From Pelomonas cellulosilytica (GTDB lineage: Bacteria; Pseudomonadota; Gammaproteobacteria; Burkholderiales; Burkholderiaceae_C), in the NCBI RefSeq assembly GCF_021353265.1, contig NZ_JAJTWU010000006.1, forward strand, positions 186,001-250,000: DNA of 64,000 nt. The letters run 5' to 3'. The notes under the pieces were generated by a model, which worked only from the letters and a program-made list of their open reading frames with translations, was not told the origin of the DNA and searched no databases. The translations under genes were made by a program, and so were the position numbers. Below are positions 59,685-64,000 of the stretch, in pieces (positions within the stretch are counted from its first letter, which is position 1; every line of letters begins with the position of its first letter).

Positions 59685-61243
59685 TCCCGATGGAGAGCTT
59701 CCCGCCGCTGATGTTCGCGGGGCTGATCGTGATCCTGCTGATCGGCTTTCCGGTGGCGTTCTCGCTGGCGGCGCTCGGACTGGCCTGCGGCTTCTTCGCG
59801 GTCAGCCAGGGCTGGTTCCCGCCAGAGTTCATGGCCGCGCTGCCGCAGAACGTGTTCGGCATCCTATCCAACGACCTGTTGCTGGCCATCCCGTTCTTCA
59901 CGCTGATGGGTGCGTTGCTGGAGAAATGCGGACTGGCCGAAGACATGCTCGACTCCATGGGCCAGCTCTTCGGCCCCGTGCGCGGCGGGCTGGGCTACTC
60001 GGTCATCATCGTCGGCTTCATCCTCGGCGCCATCACCGGCACCGTAGCCGGGCAGGTCATCGCTATGGCGATGATCTCGCTGCCAGTCATGATGCGCTAC
60101 GGCTACGACATGCGCTATGCCACCGGCGTGCTGGCCGCGTCCGGCACGATCACGCAGCTGGTGCCGCCATCCCTTGTGCTCGTCGTGCTGGCCGACCAGT
60201 TGGGCCGCTCCGTGGGCGACATGTACAAGGGTGCCTGGGGGCCGTCCATCCTGCAGGTGCTGATCTTCGCGCTCTACACCTTCGTGCTGAGCCGCGTGAA
60301 GCCGCATCACGTGCCGGGCGTGCCCAAGGAGGCGCGCACGCTGCAGGGCTTGGCGCTATGGCGCCGGTGCCTGCGCGGGATCATTCCGTCGGCCGTGCTG
60401 ATCTTCGCGGTGCTGGGCTCCATGGGCGGGCTACCGGGTATCAACACCGCCATCTGCACGCCCACCGAAGCCGGCGCGATGGGTGCCGTGGGGGCCATCA
60501 TGCTCGCCGCAATGCACCGGCGGCTCAACTGGTCCCTCGTGCGGGAGACGATGCTGGGCACCATGCGCATCACGGCCATGGTGGTGTTCATCCTGATCGG
60601 CTCGCGGACGTTTTCGCTGGTCTTCCAAGGCGTGGAGGGCGGTCGCTGGATCGAGCACATGCTCAGCAACCTGCCGGGCGGCCAGCTCGGCTTCCTCGTC
60701 GTCGTCAACGCGTTCATCTTCTTCCTCGCGTTCTTCCTCGACTTCTTCGAGATCGCCTTCATCATCTTGCCGCTGCTCGGGCCCGTGGCCGACAAGATGG
60801 GCATCGACCTCGTCTGGTTCGGCGTGATGCTGTGCGTGAACATGCAGACCAGCTTCATGCACCCGCCTTTCGGCTTCGCGCTGTTCTACCTGCGCGGCAT
60901 CGCCGACACGCTGTTCAAGAACGGCTCGCTGCCCAGGCGCGTCCAGTCCAGCGACATCTACCTCGGCGCCCTGCCGTGGGTGGGCATGCAGCTCATCCTC
61001 GTGGCCATCGTCATCTTCTTCCCACAGACGGTCACGGCCTTCCTCGATAAGGAGAAGGCCGTGGACCTGAACCAGGCGTCCGAACTGCTGCAGCAGATGG
61101 GCGGCCACGACAAGGCCGACGACATCAGCCCAGACGACGCCAGCAAGCTCTTCGCACCCGAGCCGGCTACATCAGCCGGCAGCGCGCCGGCTGACGACGG
61201 CAACGCGGTGCGCCGTGCGCTGGAGGACGCGTCGCGGAAGTGA
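59681..61243 (+). CDS. TRAP transporter large permease (DctM type)
   Basis: A 520-residue sodium-coupled transport subunit with about 12 helices. Diagnostic parts are IPFFTLMGALLEKCGLAEDM, GTITQLVPPSLVLVVLADQL and TPTEAGAMGAVGAI. The C-terminus carries a hydrophilic tail of about 65 residues (DDISPDDASKLFAPEPA) beyond the last helix. The large size, with a long loop, fits the subgroup that handles 2-keto acids. It is translationally coupled to DctQ; its binding protein is on the opposite strand. Confidence 0.93.
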   Translation: MIPMESFPPLMFAGLIVILLIGFPVAFSLAALGLACGFFAVSQGWFPPEFMAALPQNVFGILSNDLLLAIPFFTLMGALLEKCGLAEDMLDSMGQLFGPVRGGLGYSVIIVGFILGAITGTVAGQVIAMAMISLPVMMRYGYDMRYATGVLAASGTITQLVPPSLVLVVLADQLGRSVGDMYKGAWGPSILQVLIFALYTFVLSRVKPHHVPGVPKEARTLQGLALWRRCLRGIIPSAVLIFAVLGSMGGLPGINTAICTPTEAGAMGAVGAIMLAAMHRRLNWSLVRETMLGTMRITAMVVFILIGSRTFSLVFQGVEGGRWIEHMLSNLPGGQLGFLVVVNAFIFFLAFFLDFFEIAFIILPLLGPVADKMGIDLVWFGVMLCVNMQTSFMHPPFGFALFYLRGIADTLFKNGSLPRRVQSSDIYLGALPWVGMQLILVAIVIFFPQTVTAFLDKEKAVDLNQASELLQQMGGHDKADDISPDDASKLFAPEPATSAGSAPADDGNAVRRALEDASRK

Positions 61244-61259
61244 ACCCTGCCGGCGGGCG

Positions 61260-61283
61260 AAAAAAAGCCCCGCAGCGCGGAGC
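61260..61283 (-). terminator. Terminator of the dctP gene
   Basis: On the minus strand GCTCCGC pairs with GCGGGGC (one G-T pair) around a GCT loop and runs into seven T. It lies 24 bases after the DctP stop and 16 bases beyond the convergent DctM gene. Confidence 0.85.
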
Positions 61284-61307
61284 CTGTCGCGGCACGGCAT
61301 CGGCCGC

Positions 61308-62390
61308 TCAGAGCTTCTGGGCCTGCATGAAGTCGTCGAAGCCGGCTTCGGCGAAACGGAACCACAGGTTCTGGTCGCGGCGGAAGCTCGCGTAGTCCTC
61401 GTACACCTTCTTCCAGTGCGGGTTCCTGGCGGACAGCTCGGCGTAGATGGCCATCGACTCCTTGAACGCCGCCTCCATCACGTCCTTCGGAAACTTGAAC
61501 AGCTTGGTGCCCGAGCCCACCAACTGCTTGAGCGCCGCCGGGTTCCTGGCGTCGTACCGCGCCTGCATGCCCGTGTGGGCGATCGCCGACGCGGCATCGA
61601 CAACGGCCTTGTATTCCGCCGACAGGCCGTCATAGGCCTTGGTGTTGATGAAGAAGTCCAGCTGCGGGCCGCCCTCCCACCACCCCGGGTAGTAGTAGTT
61701 CGGCGCGACCTTGTTGAAGCCCAGCTTCTGGTCGTCGTACGGGCCCACCCACTCGGCGGCGTCGATCGTGCCCTTCTCCAGCGCAGAGTAGATCTCGCCA
61801 CCGGCGATCTGCTGCGGTACGGCGCCCAGCCGCTCCATGACGCGGCCCGCGAAGCCGCCGATGCGGATCTTCAGCCCTTTCATGTCGGCGATGCCCTTGA
61901 TCTCCTTGCGGTACCAACCGCCCATCTGCGCGCCGGTATTGCCGCCGAGGACGTTGACGATGTTGTAGCCGCGGTAGAACTCGCGCATCAGCTTCAGGCC
62001 GTTGCCCTCCACCATCCACGCCGTCATCTGCCGGCTGTTCAGCCCAAACGGGATCGCGCAGCCCAGCGCGAAGGTCTCGTCCTTGCCGAAGAAGTAGTAC
62101 GGCGCCGTGTGGGCGATCTCCACGGTGCCGGCCTGCACGGCGTCCACCACCTGCAGCGCCGGCAGGATCTCGCCGCCCGCGTGCACCGAGATCTGGAACT
62201 TGCCGCCCGTCAGCTCGGCCACCTTCTTCGCGAACACCTCGGCAGCGCCGAAGATGGTGTCAAGCGACTTCGGGAAGCTTGAGGCCAGCCGCCAGCGCAG
62301 TTGCGCCTGCGCCTGCACGACGGCAGGTGCGGCACTGGCCGCCAGCACACCGGCCAGGCCCGCGTGGCGAACGAAGGAACGACGCTCCAT
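61308..62390 (-). CDS. TRAP transporter substrate-binding protein (DctP type)
   Basis: A 360-residue periplasmic receptor of the TakP-like DctP family. The N-terminus has a Tat-like signal (ERRSFVRHAGLAGVLAASAA). The mature protein shows WRLASSFPKSLDTIFGAAE, AHTAPYYFFGKDETFALG and the ligand-arginine region MKGLKIRIGGFAGRVMERLG. The WVGPYDDQKLGF and YYYPGWWEGG blocks are typical of keto-acid or lactate receptors that bind a metal-bridged carboxylate. The ATG at 62390 has a GGGAGA site. It probably serves the convergent DctQM pair. Confidence 0.9.
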   Translation of the reverse strand: MERRSFVRHAGLAGVLAASAAPAVVQAQAQLRWRLASSFPKSLDTIFGAAEVFAKKVAELTGGKFQISVHAGGEILPALQVVDAVQAGTVEIAHTAPYYFFGKDETFALGCAIPFGLNSRQMTAWMVEGNGLKLMREFYRGYNIVNVLGGNTGAQMGGWYRKEIKGIADMKGLKIRIGGFAGRVMERLGAVPQQIAGGEIYSALEKGTIDAAEWVGPYDDQKLGFNKVAPNYYYPGWWEGGPQLDFFINTKAYDGLSAEYKAVVDAASAIAHTGMQARYDARNPAALKQLVGSGTKLFKFPKDVMEAAFKESMAIYAELSARNPHWKKVYEDYASFRRDQNLWFRFAEAGFDDFMQAQKL

Positions 62391-62454
62391 CAAAGTCTCC
62401 CGTCTGGTCTGCGAATACCTTCGCAGCGATTCTGGCCGGGCGGGCCCGGCGCGC

Positions 62455-63822
62455 TCAGTTACCCGCCAGCTTCATGCCCGTCACGAGGAGCGAGCCGACG
62501 GTCTTCGTGCCCATCGTGAACTCGTCGGCACCGATGCCGACGATGTTGTGCAGCATGTCCTTCAGGTTGCCGGCGATCGTCACCTCGTGGACCGGGTAGG
62601 CGATCTCGCCGTTCTCGACCCAGTAGCCGCTGGCGCCGCGCGAATAGTCGCCGGTCACGTAGTTGACGCCCTGCCCCATCAGCTCCGTGACGAGCAGGCC
62701 GCGGCCCAGGCGCCGGATCATCGTCGGCAGGTCGTCACCCGGCGCGGTGGCCCGGCTGGTCATGCGCAGGTTGTGCGAGCCACCAGCATGGCCGGTCGTC
62801 TTCATGCCCAGCTTGCGGGCCGAATAGCTCGACAGGAAATAGCCCTGCAGCACGCCGCCCTGCACGACAGAGCGCGCCCGCGTGACGACGCCCTCGTCGT
62901 CGAACGGCGAGCTGCCCTTGCCCTTCTTCACGTGCGGGTCCTCGGCGATGTCGATGTGCGGCGCCATGACCGGCTGGCCCAGGCTGTCCAGCAGGAAGGT
63001 CGTGCGCCGGTACAGCGCGCCGCCGCTGGTGGCCTGCACAAGCGCGCCCAGCAGTCCGATGGCCACCGTGCTCTCGAACAGCACCGGCACCTCGGCGGTG
63101 GCCACCTTGCGCGCCTTCAGGCGTGACAGCGCACGCTCGGCGGCGTAACGGCCCACGGCCTCGGGCGACGCCAGATCGGCCGCGTCGCGCATGGAGCTGT
63201 ACCAGGCATCGCGCTGCATGTCGTTGCCGCGGCCGGCGATCGGCGCGACCGACAGCGAATGCCGCGAGCTCGCATAGCCGCCGCGGAAGCCGCGCGTGTT
63301 GCCCATCCAGAAATGCGACTGCTGTGCCGATACGGCCGCGCCCTCGCTGTTCGCGATGCGCTTGTCCACGCCCAGCGCCGCCGCCTCGCAGCGCAGCGCG
63401 ATGTCCGCGGCCTGTGCGGCATCGATGGCCCACGGGTGGAACAGGTCCAGCACAGGACGGGCCGCCGGGTCCAGCGAGAGATCGGCCTCGTCGGCCAAGC
63501 CTGCGAACTCGTCCTCGGCCGTGAAGCGGGCGATGTCGTAGGCGGCGCGCACCGTGTCGCGGATGGCCTGCGCAGAAAAGTCCGACGTGCTCGCGTTGCC
63601 GCGGCGCTGGCCCAGGTAGACCGAGATGCCCAGCGACTTGTCGCGGTTGCGCTCGACGTTCTCCAGCTGGCCCAGCCGTGCCGAGACGGACAGCCCGCAG
63701 CCCTCCGACACCTCGGCCCCGGCATCGGTCGCGCCGAGCTTCTTCGCCTCGGCGAGGGCGTCTTCGATCCACTGCTGGAACTGTTCGGGGCTATAGGCGA
63801 AACCGTCTTGAGCTTGAGGCAT
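62455..63822 (-). CDS. pmbA: TldE/PmbA-family metalloprotease subunit
   Basis: A 455-residue protein, the E-subunit of the TldD/TldE peptidase complex that matures or degrades small unfolded peptides such as microcin B17 and CcdA. As is normal for PmbA, it lacks the HExxxH zinc site of TldD. Family blocks are GISVYLGQRRGNASTSDFS, HAGGSHNLRM and the end MGTKTVGSLLVTGMKLAGN, written here in part. The ATG at 63822 begins MPQAQDGFAYSPEQ. It is divergent from a DarP/YjgA gene, the usual arrangement. Confidence 0.94.
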   Translation of the reverse strand: MPQAQDGFAYSPEQFQQWIEDALAEAKKLGATDAGAEVSEGCGLSVSARLGQLENVERNRDKSLGISVYLGQRRGNASTSDFSAQAIRDTVRAAYDIARFTAEDEFAGLADEADLSLDPAARPVLDLFHPWAIDAAQAADIALRCEAAALGVDKRIANSEGAAVSAQQSHFWMGNTRGFRGGYASSRHSLSVAPIAGRGNDMQRDAWYSSMRDAADLASPEAVGRYAAERALSRLKARKVATAEVPVLFESTVAIGLLGALVQATSGGALYRRTTFLLDSLGQPVMAPHIDIAEDPHVKKGKGSSPFDDEGVVTRARSVVQGGVLQGYFLSSYSARKLGMKTTGHAGGSHNLRMTSRATAPGDDLPTMIRRLGRGLLVTELMGQGVNYVTGDYSRGASGYWVENGEIAYPVHEVTIAGNLKDMLHNIVGIGADEFTMGTKTVGSLLVTGMKLAGN

Positions 63823-63892
63823 GAACGCAAAGCGCCGGGGGTGCCGGCGCCGTGTTGAATGGGTCGGCGACAATGATAGACCCCGCCTTTCG

Positions 63893-64000
63893 ATGCCATC
63901 GATGCACGACCCCGAACCCGACTTTTCCGACGAGGACGACTTCGATCGCCCGAGCAAGTCCCAGATGAAGCGCGACATGACCGCGTTGCAGAAGCTGGGC
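63893..64000 (+). CDS. DarP/YjgA (DUF615) ribosome-associated protein, 5' part
   Basis: The first 36 codons of a gene cut by the window end. An acidic start (DPEPDFSDEDDFD) is followed by RPSKSQMKRDMTALQKLG, the opening of the YjgA/DarP family, whose E. coli member associates with late 50S assembly. ATG codons at 63893 and 63902 are both in frame; neither has a clear ribosome site. The divergent placement to pmbA supports the call. Confidence 0.8.
   Translation, partial: MPSMHDPEPDFSDEDDFDRPSKSQMKRDMTALQKLG

Noticed and set aside
62391-62393. A TTG start one codon upstream of the DctP ATG
   Set aside because: The ATG at 62390 has a well-placed GGGAGA site and a normal signal peptide.

Overview
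The window is high-GC, densely packed chromosomal DNA of a betaproteobacterium of the order Burkholderiales. A member of the Roseateles/Rubrivivax/Leptothrix group is most likely. The grounds are the gene order rpsO-pnp-quinone oxidoreductase-tpiA-secG-tRNA-Leu-nuoA..N-DUF2818, the iscRSUA-hscBA-fdx order, an intracellular PHB depolymerase with the Ralstonia-type Cys183/Asp355/His388 triad, Bug/TctC and DctP-type binding proteins, and an SDR-type threonine dehydrogenase. The genus is an inference. I saw no insertion sequence, prophage, CRISPR array or integrase.

Layout. 1-8.3 kb: the 3' end of a GH28 polygalacturonase, a GntR/FCD regulator, a CBS-domain protein, a MipA-like outer-membrane protein, the threonine-to-glycine pair kbl and tdh divergent from an XRE-cupin regulator across a perfect palindrome, a TctC-type binding protein and an orphan soluble histidine kinase. 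8.4-17.7 kb: a chemoreceptor, a YihY-family membrane protein, a DUF2069 protein coupled to an FAD-linked oxidase, and an RND efflux pump with its adaptor. 17.8-33.4 kb (minus strand): a NUDIX hydrolase, DUF2818 and the complete 14-gene complex I operon nuoA-N. 33.6-38.8 kb (minus): tRNA-Leu(GAG), secG, tpiA, a quinone oxidoreductase, pnp and rpsO. 39-45.8 kb: an Hsp20 gene (plus), then (minus) the ISC operon iscR-S-U-A-hscB-hscA-fdx with tsaD translationally coupled at its end. 45.9-52.6 kb: uvrB (minus), aromatic aminotransferase, phaZ, an unanchored RnfB-like ferredoxin, nth, a ZapB-like coiled coil and zapA. 52.6-56.3 kb: an M48 metallopeptidase gene lying between zapA and 6S RNA (ssrS), an EVE-domain protein and a PAS-GGDEF protein with a degenerate active site but an intact I-site. 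56.5-64 kb: a BaiN-like flavoprotein, rpsU, a YqeY-like protein, a DUF442 protein, a TRAP transporter (DctQ and DctM on plus, DctP convergent on minus), pmbA and the start of a DarP/YjgA gene.

How the genes work together. Two large assemblies dominate. Complex I is an Fe-S enzyme, and its clusters are presumably supplied by the ISC system encoded about 10 kb away. The remainder is carbon and energy metabolism (PHB mobilisation, threonine catabolism, organic-acid uptake), RNA metabolism (pnp, rpsO, tsaD, 6S RNA) and genome maintenance (uvrB, nth). Most genes are ordinary housekeeping genes. No clearly new multi-gene system was found. The observations most worth checking are the GGDEF protein that looks like a c-di-GMP receptor, the intrinsic terminator inside the isc operon, the dyad elements upstream of phaZ and between kbl and its regulator, the orphan RnfB, and the displaced zapA/ssrS and rpsU/yqeY neighbourhoods.
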